Assembly: GCA_910583545.1 (NCBI GenBank)
Contig: CAJTXM010000006.1
Location: forward strand, 67,759 to 107,023
Reading direction: 5' to 3'
DNA from: an uncultured Christensenella sp.
Lineage (GTDB): Bacteria; Bacillota; Clostridia; Christensenellales; Borkfalkiaceae
Length of the DNA: 39,265 nucleotides
Made by a program: the position numbers and the translations under genes. The notes under the pieces were generated by a model, which had not been told where the DNA came from, made no database searches, and saw only the letters and a program-made list of their open reading frames with translations. This document shows positions 14,286-22,460 of this stretch, piece by piece. Every line of letters begins with the position of its first letter. The first letter of the stretch is position 1.

Positions 14286-15413
14286 TCAAGCCGAGCGTAT
14301 TTTTCCGACTGCTTTCTTCAATTCTCTGACCGTTATATCCACTTCTTCTTCGGTGTTGTATTTGCCGAAGGTGAAACGTACGGCGGACTTTACTCGGTCT
14401 TCGGGCAGTTCCATAGCCGTCAGAACGTGAGAAAGCTTAACCGCGCCTGCCGAACAAGCCGAGCCCACAGAAACGCAGATTTCAGCCATATCCAGAAGAA
14501 ACAGGATATTTTCGCCCTCGCAACCGTCGAAAGAAATATTCGAGTGCGACGGAAGGCGCGCGCCTGCGCCGTTTATATGCGTTCCCCCGATTTCCGAAAG
14601 CACTCTTTTTTCAAACCCGTCCCTGAGCGCGGAAATTTTTGCGGCGTTTTCATCCCTGAAATTTACTGCGTTTTCCAAAGCCTGCGCACAGCCTACGGCG
14701 GAAGCCGTGTCGGAAGTGCCTGCCCTGAGTCCCCTCTCCTGCTTACCGCCAGAAACGAGGCGGTTAATCGGAGCGCCGTCTCTTATAAAGACCGCGCCGA
14801 AGCCCTTGGGGCCATAGAACTTGTGCGAAGAAATGCCGAGGGCATCGCAATACTTTACGGGGAAAGGAAGAACGCCTGCGCTCTGAACGCAGTCGCAGTA
14901 ATAAAAAACGCCCCTTCCCCTCAACAGCGAGCCAATCTCTTCCACGGGTTGAATTACGCCCGTTTCGTTATTCGCGGACATAACCGCGCAGAAAACCGTA
15001 CCGTCCTTAATCTCTTTTGCTATTGCTTCGGGGCGGATTACGCCGTTATTATCGGGTTTTACAAAGCTTACTTCATAGCCGAATTTCTGCATATCCTTTG
15101 CGCTCTCTATCAAAGCGGGATGTTCTATCGCCGAAACTATGATATGTCTGCCCTTATCCCTCTGCGCCGAGCAAGCACCTTTTAAGGCAAAGTTGCCTGC
15201 TTCCGTTCCGCCGGAAACAAAAAAAAGCTCCTCCGGTTTACAGCCTATCAACTGCGCCGACTTATCCCTCGCTTTCAGAAGGGCGAGGGCGGTCTCTCTG
15301 CCGGCTTTGTACTGCGAGGCAGGGTTTGCGTAGCTTCCGCGTAAATAGGGGAGCATTTTATTCAAAACGTTTTCGTCGAGCGGCGTTGTCGCCGCATTGT
15401 CAAGATAAATCAT
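14286..15413 (-). CDS. Cysteine desulfurase (NifS/IscS family)
   Basis: A 375-residue PLP enzyme that converts cysteine to alanine and enzyme-bound persulfide for Fe-S clusters or tRNA thiolation. Visible: SGGTEAGNFAL (PLP phosphate binding, near 68-78), HPA near residue 99, K198 in SSHKFYGPKG (Schiff base) and C320 in VSVGSACSAG (persulfide cysteine). Length is normal for the family. It overlaps the upstream gene by 14 nt. No iscU or thiI is adjacent, so whether it serves Fe-S assembly or tRNA modification cannot be decided. Confidence 0.93.
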   Translation of the reverse strand: MIYLDNAATTPLDENVLNKMLPYLRGSYANPASQYKAGRETALALLKARDKSAQLIGCKPEELFFVSGGTEAGNFALKGACSAQRDKGRHIIVSAIEHPALIESAKDMQKFGYEVSFVKPDNNGVIRPEAIAKEIKDGTVFCAVMSANNETGVIQPVEEIGSLLRGRGVFYYCDCVQSAGVLPFPVKYCDALGISSHKFYGPKGFGAVFIRDGAPINRLVSGGKQERGLRAGTSDTASAVGCAQALENAVNFRDENAAKISALRDGFEKRVLSEIGGTHINGAGARLPSHSNISFDGCEGENILFLLDMAEICVSVGSACSAGAVKLSHVLTAMELPEDRVKSAVRFTFGKYNTEEEVDITVRELKKAVGKIRSA

Positions 15414-16290
15414 CCGAGAAAGATAAATAGATATTTTTCAGCTTTTCAAGTTCTTCCGCGCAGGAATCGTATTCCCTGCCGATTTTCGTTGATGAATTTT
15501 TTTCGTTCAGTCTGACTTTTCTGTTTGCCGTCCAGAATCTGTTGAGCGCAAAAAGCGTTCCGGCAAAGGCTATCAGCGCGAGCACGCCGAAAGTAACCGT
15601 CAGCGCCACGAACAGCACTCCGCCGTCCGCAACCGTCTTGGAAGCGAAGAAAACGGTGAGCACCAAAATTACGATAAACGGCACGCCCGTGCACGCAAGC
15701 AGCAACGTCGAGCGCGAACGCTGGGAGAAAAAGACTTCCCGTCTTTCCGCCTTACCCTTTTCGTTTTCTTCGTTAAGCTTTTTTGTCTTTTCTTCGAATT
15801 CGGCGATGCGGGCTTTGAGCGGCCCGCTCTTTTCTTTGAGCTCCGCTTTCTCTTCGTCGGAGGAGTATTCTTTTACTCCCTCGGCGGAAGCGACGCATTT
15901 GTCAAGCTCTAAAAAGTCGTTCATATCGCGCGAATTGGCAAGAAGCTGTAAATAGTACAGTTCGCCGTCGTATTCGGTGAGTTCCGAAGCCTGGGAAAAG
16001 GCGTACTGCGCGGCTTCATAGTCGCGGTTTTCAAGTTTTAACCTGCCCTCGTGTTTAAGGGACAAAACCTTGTTTCTACGCGCTTCCTGACGTTTGAGTC
16101 TGAGCTGTTCCATCTCCTCCTTTTCCTCGGGAGACATCTCCTCGCCCTCGTCCGTGACGACGCTGAATTCGGGAATTTCTTCCTCTTCTTCCTCGGTGTC
16201 GATTATAACAAGCTCTTCTTCGCCGTTTTCGTTGATCCTTATACGGTATTTTCTGTCCTTATCTTCGTCGATAAGTCTCTCTTCTGCCAT
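15400..16290 (-). CDS. TPR-like coiled-coil membrane protein, unknown function
   Basis: A 296-residue protein. The acidic N-terminus (residues about 1-55, with EEEEEE and EEMSPEEKEEM) is followed by a helical region with a TPR-like segment (LENRDYEAAQYAFSQASELTEYDGELYYLQ). A charged coiled coil comes next, then two membrane helices near 195-250 (LLACTGVPFIVILVL and VLFVALTVTFGVLALIAF), and a short cytoplasmic tail. The ATG at 16290 has GAGG 8 nt upstream. The gene starts 5 nt after the ispE stop and overlaps the desulfurase gene, so the three form an operon. No function is recognised. Confidence 0.8.
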   Translation of the reverse strand: MAEERLIDEDKDRKYRIRINENGEEELVIIDTEEEEEEIPEFSVVTDEGEEMSPEEKEEMEQLRLKRQEARRNKVLSLKHEGRLKLENRDYEAAQYAFSQASELTEYDGELYYLQLLANSRDMNDFLELDKCVASAEGVKEYSSDEEKAELKEKSGPLKARIAEFEEKTKKLNEENEKGKAERREVFFSQRSRSTLLLACTGVPFIVILVLTVFFASKTVADGGVLFVALTVTFGVLALIAFAGTLFALNRFWTANRKVRLNEKNSSTKIGREYDSCAEELEKLKNIYLSFSDDLS

Positions 16291-16295
16291 AATAA

Positions 16296-17141
16296 TTACC
16301 TCGTCTTTAATCGGTACGTTTTCGCCGTTCCGCCGTATCTGCTTCTGGCGTATTCGCACATTTCGCTGTTTTCAAACAGCGCGTATACTCCGCTCCCCGA
16401 ACCCGTCATATTGACGGCAAGCGGACAAAACGCTTTTAAATCGTTTATACACTGCCCCACTTCGCCGTTGAGAACGATTGCCGGCGCCGTCAAGGCGTTT
16501 GAAAGGTTTTCTGAAAGTCCTTTCAGATCCCCCGAAACAAGCGCGCTTTCCGCCGTATCGGAGTTGCCTGCGTCGCTTAGCATTTTATCGTACAGCGCAT
16601 AGCACTGCGCCGTGCTTACGCCCGTGCGCGGAACGAGCAAAAGCAAGTTCAGTTTCAGTTTGCCGTCAAGACTTCTTACCTCGCCGCCTCTACCGGTAAG
16701 GCGTGCAAATCCGCCCGAAAGCATATAGCGCGTGTCGCTGCCCGTCATATCCGCAAGGAGTTTAAGCTTTGGCAGATCGTTTATTTTATAGAGCTTGCAA
16801 AGTCCGTTCAGAACGCCTGCCGCGTCCGCCGACGATCCGCCGAGCCCTGCGCCGAGCGGTATATTTTTATACACCCTGATATCCGCGCCGTTGGTTGCGA
16901 AAGCGCCGATAAAAAGTTCTGCCGCCTTTACGGCGTTGTTGTGTTCAAACGGAATATTTTCGCTGTCCAAGCCGTGCATAGTGCAGGTAACAAGCCTGTC
17001 TTTGCGTTTTTTGATTACGATAAGGTCGTAAAGGTCAACGGACGCGACAATGCTGTCAATCGTATGATACGTCCCGTCAATGCCTGTTACGGCAAGAGTT
17101 AAGTTGACCTTTGCGTACGCCTTTATACGGACGCTTTCCAT
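16296..17141 (-). CDS. ispE: 4-diphosphocytidyl-2-C-methyl-D-erythritol kinase
   Basis: A 281-residue GHMP kinase of the non-mevalonate isoprenoid pathway. The N-terminus ESVRIKAYAKVNLTL is typical of IspE, the ATP-binding motif PLGAGLGGSSADAAG is at residues 95-109, and MTGSGSGVYALF lies near the C-terminus. The ATG at 17141 gives the usual IspE start. It lacks a Shine-Dalgarno and has TATAAT ending 6 nt upstream, so a leaderless mRNA is predicted. In Bacillus, ispE lies near veg and ksgA; here veg is two genes upstream with sipL between. Confidence 0.94.
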   Translation of the reverse strand: MESVRIKAYAKVNLTLAVTGIDGTYHTIDSIVASVDLYDLIVIKKRKDRLVTCTMHGLDSENIPFEHNNAVKAAELFIGAFATNGADIRVYKNIPLGAGLGGSSADAAGVLNGLCKLYKINDLPKLKLLADMTGSDTRYMLSGGFARLTGRGGEVRSLDGKLKLNLLLLVPRTGVSTAQCYALYDKMLSDAGNSDTAESALVSGDLKGLSENLSNALTAPAIVLNGEVGQCINDLKAFCPLAVNMTGSGSGVYALFENSEMCEYARSRYGGTAKTYRLKTR

Positions 17142-17147
17142 AACCGT

Positions 17148-17176
17148 ATTATACCACAGCGTAATCAAAAAGACAA
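17148..17176 (-). promoter_or_regulatory. ispE promoter producing a leaderless mRNA
   Basis: Minus-strand TTGTCT (17176-17171), 17-nt spacer and TATAAT (17153-17148); six bases (ACGGTT) separate the -10 box from the ATG at 17141. Confidence 0.65.
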
Positions 17177-17181
17177 ATAAA

Positions 17182-17202
17182 AAAGCCGCATTGCGCGGCT
17201 TT
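17182..17202 (-). terminator. Intrinsic terminator of the SipL-like gene
   Basis: Arms AAAGCCGC and GCGGCTTT with a 5-nt loop, followed on the minus strand by TTTATTTG, just after the stop codon at 17209. Confidence 0.8.
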
Positions 17203-17208
17203 GCGTAA

Positions 17209-18678
17209 TTAATGTTTGGTTCTGTAAACCAAAATTCTTTCTTTGCCCGTAAGAGGGAATTCGAGGTCGGGGTTGGTAGACGTAATTTCTTCGGGACTCT
17301 GACACAGTTTTTTCGCCGTGTTCCAGAGGCTGTCGCCTGCGGAGGGAACGAATACGCTTATCACGCTTTTTTCAACGTTCAGCTTTTCCGCCTCTTCGAT
17401 GCCCGTAACGTAGCTTACGTTTCTCTCTTCGCAGTCGGCGACGGAAATTTTCAGAACCGCCTCCGCCTCGCATTCGCCCTCGGCGCGCTGACGGATATTG
17501 ACTCCGCATACGGCCACGCTTATATTTTCGGGCGTGCCGTTCAGACCGTTTAACTGTACGGCAAACGGAAGGTCGACTTCGGTTGAACGGGTTTCGCCGT
17601 TCTGCTCGTATAAAAGCGTTGCCGAAATACTGCCCTCTACCTCGTTGCCCGTGCACATAAATTCAGCCTTTGGAAGCGCAGCCGCCGTAAATGCGCAGGT
17701 GTAGTCGAGTCTGGCTTTGGTTGCGCAAAGTCCGCTTACGCGTTCGGAAAATACTTTTATCTCCGTGCAGGGAGTTGCTTTCTCTTCAAAGAAAGTCAGC
17801 TTCAATTCGCTATCGGGCGAGAATGCGTCTAAAACTACGGGCGTTTCCTCCTCGTCATAGTACACTCCCGAAAAAGCGAGAGAGATGACCGCCTCTATTC
17901 CGCACTTTCCCTTTTCCTCGTTGACTCCTGCGTTTATGCTGATTTCTTTGATTTCGGCACGGCAGCCCGCCTTTCTTGCAAGCAAGGCGTCCTCGCAGGC
18001 GATTTCGGACTTGAACGGAATTATCCTGTCAAAGCACACGGGCTTTTTATCGCGTATCGCAAGCAGCGAAAGATATATTTCGCCGTTTATTTCAGCCATA
18101 CCCGATCTGACGGTGCAATCGGTGACGATAACTTCCGCCGAAGGAAGCAAGACGTCCTCCGCGTTGCAGTCGAATTCGTCCTCGACTTCGCTTTCGCCCG
18201 AAAACGTCGCAGCGGAATACAGCTTTCTGTTCTCGGTGAGCGCGACCGCGCCGTCGGAAACGGACAAAACGTTTCTTTCGCACCTTGAAAACACGTCTAT
18301 CTGCGCGCCTATCACAGCCGCGATAAGGTACGACGAACCGTCGCGCTTGATCTGGGTGCGCTCGCACGATAACGCGCACTGGACGATATTCGCAGGCGCG
18401 AGGTTGCCGTCATCTGCGAAATGGTTAAATTCCGCGCCCTTCTGCATACGGCACAGCTTGTTGTCCGCGTCCGTATAAACTACGGTACAGATAAGCCTTC
18501 CGCCGTAATTAACCCTGCCGTTAGACGCCTCGCACTGAGCGAGCGAAACCTGAGGATAGACGGCGATTATTTCGCCTATTTCCTGTCCCGAAAAGCGGAT
18601 TTCGACAATTGACTGAGATTTGATTACGGAAACGCAACCCGTATACGCGCCTGTTGCGCACTGCGTTGATAAAGACAT
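17209..18678 (-). CDS. sipL: SipL-like spore coat protein (DUF3794 plus LysM)
   Basis: A 489-residue protein with repeated DUF3794 (SPOCS) beta-rich modules across residues 1-430, such as the SVIKSQSIVEIRFSGQEIGEIIAVYPQV segment and later copies with YDEEETPVVLDAF. A C-terminal LysM-like domain spans about 440-489 (VPSAGDSLWNTAKKL, ITSTNPDL). This is the architecture of Clostridioides difficile SipL, which binds SpoIVA and is needed for coat assembly around the forespore. GGGAGG lies 5 nt before the ATG at 18678. A sigma-E-like promoter (18731-18759) lies upstream, matching the known mother-cell expression of sipL. Assignment rests on architecture, not alignment. Confidence 0.8.
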   Translation of the reverse strand: MSLSTQCATGAYTGCVSVIKSQSIVEIRFSGQEIGEIIAVYPQVSLAQCEASNGRVNYGGRLICTVVYTDADNKLCRMQKGAEFNHFADDGNLAPANIVQCALSCERTQIKRDGSSYLIAAVIGAQIDVFSRCERNVLSVSDGAVALTENRKLYSAATFSGESEVEDEFDCNAEDVLLPSAEVIVTDCTVRSGMAEINGEIYLSLLAIRDKKPVCFDRIIPFKSEIACEDALLARKAGCRAEIKEISINAGVNEEKGKCGIEAVISLAFSGVYYDEEETPVVLDAFSPDSELKLTFFEEKATPCTEIKVFSERVSGLCATKARLDYTCAFTAAALPKAEFMCTGNEVEGSISATLLYEQNGETRSTEVDLPFAVQLNGLNGTPENISVAVCGVNIRQRAEGECEAEAVLKISVADCEERNVSYVTGIEEAEKLNVEKSVISVFVPSAGDSLWNTAKKLCQSPEEITSTNPDLEFPLTGKERILVYRTKH

Positions 18679-18730
18679 AATAACCTCCCTGCACCGTGAA
18701 CGCACCGTTTTCTGCGTTACCGTACAAAGT

Positions 18731-18759
18731 ATAATATGCCTTAACTTCTGCGTTTATTC
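18731..18759 (-). promoter_or_regulatory. Sigma-E-like promoter of the SipL-like gene
   Basis: On the minus strand GAATAAA (18759-18753), 14-nt spacer and CATATTAT (18738-18731), near the sporulation sigma-E pattern (KMATATW, 14 nt, CATACANT). No good sigma-A -35 box is placed for the same region. Confidence 0.5.
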
Positions 18760-19002
18760 TGCAATTCTTTCGGAAATTTTAACTCTTCCGCAAAGAATTT
18801 CGGAATACGAATACGCCGTCTTGCCCAAAAAGTTTTTGTCGTCCGGACAGACGGTGAAAAGCGAGGGATAGATTCCGCTGAGCGTAGCCGAAAAAGTCAC
18901 GAATTTGTTTCTGCCTAAATTGAGCTTTACCGTGACGGGTTTCTGGTTGAGTTCCTTTATCGTCTGTTTTATAGCCGATATCGTGGTGTTTGCTTTTATC
19001 AT
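18754..19002 (-). CDS. veg: Veg family protein
   Basis: An 82-residue protein matching Bacillus Veg in length and pattern: an N-terminal helix (ISAIKQTIKEL), KLNLGRNKFVTFSATLSGIYPSLFTV and a YSYSEILCGRVKI ending, parallel to YPSVFVI and YSYADIL in Veg. Veg is linked to biofilm regulation, and its gene lies near ksgA and ispE in many Bacillota, as here. No Shine-Dalgarno is seen before the ATG at 19002, and no convincing promoter was found between it and the terminator at 19043-19074. The downstream sigma-E-like promoter lies at its 3' end. Confidence 0.87.
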   Translation of the reverse strand: MIKANTTISAIKQTIKELNQKPVTVKLNLGRNKFVTFSATLSGIYPSLFTVCPDDKNFLGKTAYSYSEILCGRVKISERIAE

Positions 19003-19042
19003 ACGTTGATTTTTGACAATTTTCCGGCAAACAATACCTCAT

Positions 19043-19074
19043 AAAAAAAACGGACGCAGTCAAAACCGCGTCCG
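19043..19074 (-). terminator. Intrinsic terminator of the zinc-ribbon gene
   Basis: Arms CGGACGC (19051-19057) and GCGTCCG (19068-19074) followed on the minus strand by a run of eight T. Confidence 0.85.
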
Positions 19075-19102
19075 CCGTATCCGTATTGTTATTAAATCCG
19101 TA

Positions 19103-19594
19103 TCAGAAATCGTCGTCTTCGTCCTCGTCTTCGTAATCCTCCTCGTCCTCAAGGTCGGTGAGGCTTTCGAGATCTTCGTCGAAGAAATCGTCGTCAAAGC
19201 TCTCTTCCTCTTCTTCCTCCCCGTCAAGCTCGGCGTCGAGTTCTTCCTGCAAAGTATCGTCGTCGACCGTAAGATCGCCGTCGTCTTCGTCGAGGTAATT
19301 TTTCCATTCCTCGTCCTTTTCTATATCTATATCTTCATCGGTTTCATACTCGGAAGCTTTCTGCTTACAGCTTTCGCAAAGTTTTTCGCCGTACCTTAAA
19401 GTATTAACTCCGCAGACAGGGCAAAGCTCTTCCTGTTCGAGTTCGCCGTCGAGCTCTTCAAGCTCCTCCTCGTCAAGATCGGCAAACTGCAATTTATTGC
19501 CGTGCAGCTCGGCGAGACAGACGTCGCAGTACTCCTGTTTTTCCTCGTCGATATAATTAAGTTCGCATCTGGGACATTTTACGTATCTGACCAT
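19103..19594 (-). CDS. Acidic zinc-ribbon protein, unknown function
   Basis: A 163-residue protein. The N-terminal CPRCELNYIDEE...YCDVC and a second CPVC...LCESC unit (near residues 58-76) suggest two zinc ribbons. The last 80 residues are almost entirely Asp and Glu with a few aromatics. Proteins of this kind are seen in Clostridia without known function; a nucleic-acid-mimic or RNA-polymerase-delta-like role is possible but not supported by a motif. It has its own promoter at 19624-19652 and GGAG before the ATG. Confidence 0.78.
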   Translation of the reverse strand: MVRYVKCPRCELNYIDEEKQEYCDVCLAELHGNKLQFADLDEEELEELDGELEQEELCPVCGVNTLRYGEKLCESCKQKASEYETDEDIDIEKDEEWKNYLDEDDGDLTVDDDTLQEELDAELDGEEEEEESFDDDFFDEDLESLTDLEDEEDYEDEDEDDDF

Positions 19595-19623
19595 ATCAAT
19601 ACTCCAAATAAGTTTCGCTGTAC

Positions 19624-19652
19624 ATTATATTAGTATTTATTGCATTTGTAAA
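19624..19652 (-). promoter_or_regulatory. Promoter of the zinc-ribbon gene
   Basis: Minus-strand TTTACA (19652-19647), 17-nt spacer and TATAAT (19629-19624). Confidence 0.7.
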
Positions 19653-19712
19653 CTGTTTTTGTGAATTTTTTATACGAAAATAAAATTTTTTTTCGGCATA
19701 AGTAATTATGAG

Positions 19713-19744
19713 CAACGCCTCCGCGCTTATGCGCGGAGGCGTTG
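19713..19744 (-). terminator. Terminator-like hairpin after the surface lipoprotein gene
   Basis: Perfect 14-bp GC-rich arms around a 4-nt loop just after the stop codon; the tract after it on the minus strand is only weakly T-rich. Confidence 0.65.
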
Positions 19745-19759
19745 AAATTTTCTTAAATT

Positions 19760-22045
19760 TTATTCGCCGTCGGGCGTTTCTTCCGTATCGGCAGAATAGA
19801 CGTCTACACTCTTGTCGTCGGTAGTATCGACTTTGACGCGAGTCTTTTTGTATACGGGCAGTTTTGCCTTGCGTTTTCTTACCACGATTACCGTAACTAC
19901 CGTCACTGCGCCTGCAATCAGAAGCACTCCGCCGACAATTCCGATAATAAAGCCTGCCTTGGCGCCCTTTGAAAGGCTCTCAAACCAACCCGGCTCCTCT
20001 TCGGGCCATACCTGCAAGTAGGTGTCCTTTATATATTGGTCGTAAGCTTTCTTGTCATCGGCGGTCATTTTACCGAGTAAAGAATAGTAATACTCGTTTC
20101 TGTTGGAATAAACTTCTGTTCCGTTTACCGTAACTTTCTTATCCTTGTATTCGCTCCAATCTCCGTCTGCGGATACGAAAGACTTGAATTTTTCAACGGT
20201 TGCTTTAGAGTAGAACTTTTCTTCGTCCTCGCCTGCGATATCGACGTAAGCCTTTATAATGGTGTCGATATACTCGCTGTCGCCCGTATAGAACGCATAG
20301 CGGTAAGCCTTTTTAAGGTTTTCGTAAACGGTTTCGTCAACTTCGTCGATTTTTTTGCTAACGCTCTCGTATAAATCGTTGAGTTCGTCTATCTCCGCAT
20401 TGCCGAGAACGCTGTTTCCGCTTCTGATATCGCAGACCATAATATGGCTGTAAGCGGTAGTGTCGCTCTTGTATTCGGTCATATTCTTAGTAAGCGACGA
20501 GAAAATTATCTGACCGTCGAACATTTCGGGCATATACCAGTCGCTCGAACAGTCCAGATCGAGAATGCGCACGGGAGTGTATTTCGTCACGCTGTCGCCG
20601 TCGGGCATTGCGCTGTATTCGGCATATCCGCCGTCATAGCATATACGGTATACGGAATATCCGCTTGCGCCCACGCCCGAAACAGAATAATAGACGTAAT
20701 TATCGCCGTCGTGTTCGTCCGTATTATCGCCGTCGTGTTCGTTCGTAAACAGAATAGTCGGCTTTCCGCCCGTAGTGATATAGTAAGAATTATTATTGTC
20801 AACGTCGGTTATAAGTCTGCCGTTACCGTCGATTACGGTTTTGATAAGTCCGTTGTCGCTTGCAATGAATGCGCCCGTAAGCGTTTTATTATCGAAAATA
20901 TAAGTGTAGTTAGCAGCGTTCGAGCCGTCGACGAGGATATAATCTTCGGGATTATCCACCGCAGGTCTGTGCGTGAGAAGAGTTTCCTCCTTTACCGCAA
21001 AGAGTTTAGCCGTCTTGTCGTTGGTGCTGACTCTCGTATAGAACAAAGTTCCGTTTTCGTACGACGAAAGGGTATAAGTGTAAGGATTGCGTTCTATTTT
21101 TTCAGCATTGTCGCCGAAAAGTTCGGGTGCGTTGAACTGAGTTAAGTTGAGCGCGTTGTCCTTCATTCCGACGCCGTCCAAAACGAGCTTGCCGTAGTTG
21201 ATATAAAGCGGATCCTTTTCCGCGTCGTAGTCCTTTATGTCGGAAAAATCGTACTCTTTTGCAGGTTCCTTGACGTCCGCCGTAACGGTGTACACCTGGT
21301 TATAAGCCGAAAGCGCGTTGTTATACTTGAAGTCGGTCACGTTCATCGTGTAGTAAACGCGCTGATTGGTGACGTCCTTTTTGTCGAACATTACCGATTT
21401 GACGTTATATGCTAAGAGCTTGTCCTCTCCCGTCTGCGTGTTCACCGAGTGAAGGTTGATGCAGGACGTGCCGTAGAGGTTTTCGTCCTTGGCGACGTAC
21501 AGAAGATAAACGACGCCGTCTTCGCCCGGAACGTAGCGGTATTCGATGGAATTGTCCTTATAGGTGGCATAGCCCCCTTTCATTACCTCGCTTCCGTCTA
21601 ATTTAGCGCGCTTGAAGACTATTTCCGAATTCTGAATTTCGCCGTCGCTGTTCTTGTTCGACGATGGCGTGGAATAGTAAATATAGTCGCCGTAAACGAA
21701 AATTCCGCCGTTATTGTTGCCCGAATGAACTATTTCGGGGACGACAGTTTCGACGTTCTGATAATTCCTTGCGGAAAGGTCGGTCTTTGCAATACGCATA
21801 ATTGCGCCCTGAACGACTTCGCCGTAGGTATTGTCGGCAGTGTTGGACTGCTTGCCGTTGATAAAGTAGATATACTTCCCCTTTTCAACCGCAAAACCGC
21901 CGTTTGACACGACTTCGCCCGTCGTATAGTCGCCGCCGAGAGGTTTACCCTCGTAAACGTCGCTGCACGCCGCAGCGGTAAAAAGCCCTGCGGACATTAC
22001 GGCTGCCGCCGCAACACAAATAATTTTTCTGAAAAATTTACGCAT
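19760..22045 (-). CDS. Large surface lipoprotein with C-terminal membrane anchor
   Basis: A 761-residue exported protein. Residues 1-27 form a lipoprotein signal ending in FTAAAC. The body has repeated beta-strand units with aromatic dipeptides (YIYYSTPS, VVYLLYVAKD, GTLFYTRVST, VYYSVSG), suggesting a beta-propeller of the DUF5050-like kind. A helical region (about 560-680) follows, then a C-terminal membrane helix (AGFIIGIVGGVLLIAGAVTVV) and a basic tail. Having both a lipobox and a C-terminal helix is unusual. An EHDGDN motif is duplicated in tandem near residue 435. No partner gene is adjacent, and the ligand is unknown. Confidence 0.8.
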   Translation of the reverse strand: MRKFFRKIICVAAAAVMSAGLFTAAACSDVYEGKPLGGDYTTGEVVSNGGFAVEKGKYIYFINGKQSNTADNTYGEVVQGAIMRIAKTDLSARNYQNVETVVPEIVHSGNNNGGIFVYGDYIYYSTPSSNKNSDGEIQNSEIVFKRAKLDGSEVMKGGYATYKDNSIEYRYVPGEDGVVYLLYVAKDENLYGTSCINLHSVNTQTGEDKLLAYNVKSVMFDKKDVTNQRVYYTMNVTDFKYNNALSAYNQVYTVTADVKEPAKEYDFSDIKDYDAEKDPLYINYGKLVLDGVGMKDNALNLTQFNAPELFGDNAEKIERNPYTYTLSSYENGTLFYTRVSTNDKTAKLFAVKEETLLTHRPAVDNPEDYILVDGSNAANYTYIFDNKTLTGAFIASDNGLIKTVIDGNGRLITDVDNNNSYYITTGGKPTILFTNEHDGDNTDEHDGDNYVYYSVSGVGASGYSVYRICYDGGYAEYSAMPDGDSVTKYTPVRILDLDCSSDWYMPEMFDGQIIFSSLTKNMTEYKSDTTAYSHIMVCDIRSGNSVLGNAEIDELNDLYESVSKKIDEVDETVYENLKKAYRYAFYTGDSEYIDTIIKAYVDIAGEDEEKFYSKATVEKFKSFVSADGDWSEYKDKKVTVNGTEVYSNRNEYYYSLLGKMTADDKKAYDQYIKDTYLQVWPEEEPGWFESLSKGAKAGFIIGIVGGVLLIAGAVTVVTVIVVRKRKAKLPVYKKTRVKVDTTDDKSVDVYSADTEETPDGE

Positions 22046-22097
22046 ATTTAAACTCCGGTTGAGTATAAATCATAAAATAATTTATAGGTACTGAATA

Positions 22098-22126
22098 ATT
22101 ATACACTAAACGCAAAGCATAAGCAA
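22098..22126 (-). promoter_or_regulatory. Promoter of the surface lipoprotein gene
   Basis: Minus-strand TTGCTT (22126-22121), 17-nt spacer and TATAAT (22103-22098). Confidence 0.6.
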
Positions 22127-22162
22127 TAAATTTCGACTTGATTTTGACGAAAATTTGTATTT

Positions 22163-22369
22163 TTGGAGGAGAATATTACGGAAAAATTTGCACTTTTAAA
22201 TCTTTTACAGGCGATATCGGGACTTTCTGCCGTCAACGAAACGGACAAACCGGAAAATAAAGAAACCGTGACGCCGCCCGAACCGCCGAAAACCGAAAAC
22301 TTTAACGCTATGGCGAACGTGCTTGCACGCCACGAAGAAATAGCAAACAGAGTCCGAAACAGGAAATAG
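22163..22369 (+). CDS. Small hypothetical protein with non-ATG start
   Basis: An open frame of up to 68 residues; the body EKFALLNLLQAIS...ETVTPPEPPKTENFNAMANVLARHEEIANRVRNRK reads like a real small protein with a Pro-rich linker and a basic C-terminal helix. The bounds given use the TTG at 22163, but a strong GGAGGAG lies at 22165-22171, inside that frame. This suggests translation from the in-frame ATT (22175) or ACG (22178) instead. No ATG is available at the 5' end. Function is not recognised. Confidence 0.55.
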   Translation: MEENITEKFALLNLLQAISGLSAVNETDKPENKETVTPPEPPKTENFNAMANVLARHEEIANRVRNRK

Positions 22370-22397
22370 AATACTCTTTCGGACTAATAAAAGAAAA

Positions 22398-22418
22398 GCG
22401 CGCCGATGAACGGCGCGC
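22398..22418 (-). terminator. Intrinsic terminator of the phosphofructokinase gene
   Basis: Arms GCGCGCCG and CGGCGCGC (8 bp, 5-nt loop) followed on the minus strand by TTTTCTTTTATT. Confidence 0.85.
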
Positions 22419-22460
22419 CCTGTAAAAGGAGGTATTCTTATGAATACTGTATGATTGTGT

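Noticed and set aside
14427..15185. Open frame opposite the cysteine desulfurase gene
   Set aside because: Antisense shadow; the desulfurase motifs on the other strand are complete.
17885..18478. Open frame opposite the SipL-like gene
   Set aside because: It is a low-complexity Ser-rich antisense shadow of a gene with a good start site and clear domains.
20444..21145. Open frame opposite the surface lipoprotein gene
   Set aside because: Antisense shadow rich in Val, Ile and Arg, with no ribosome site or domain.
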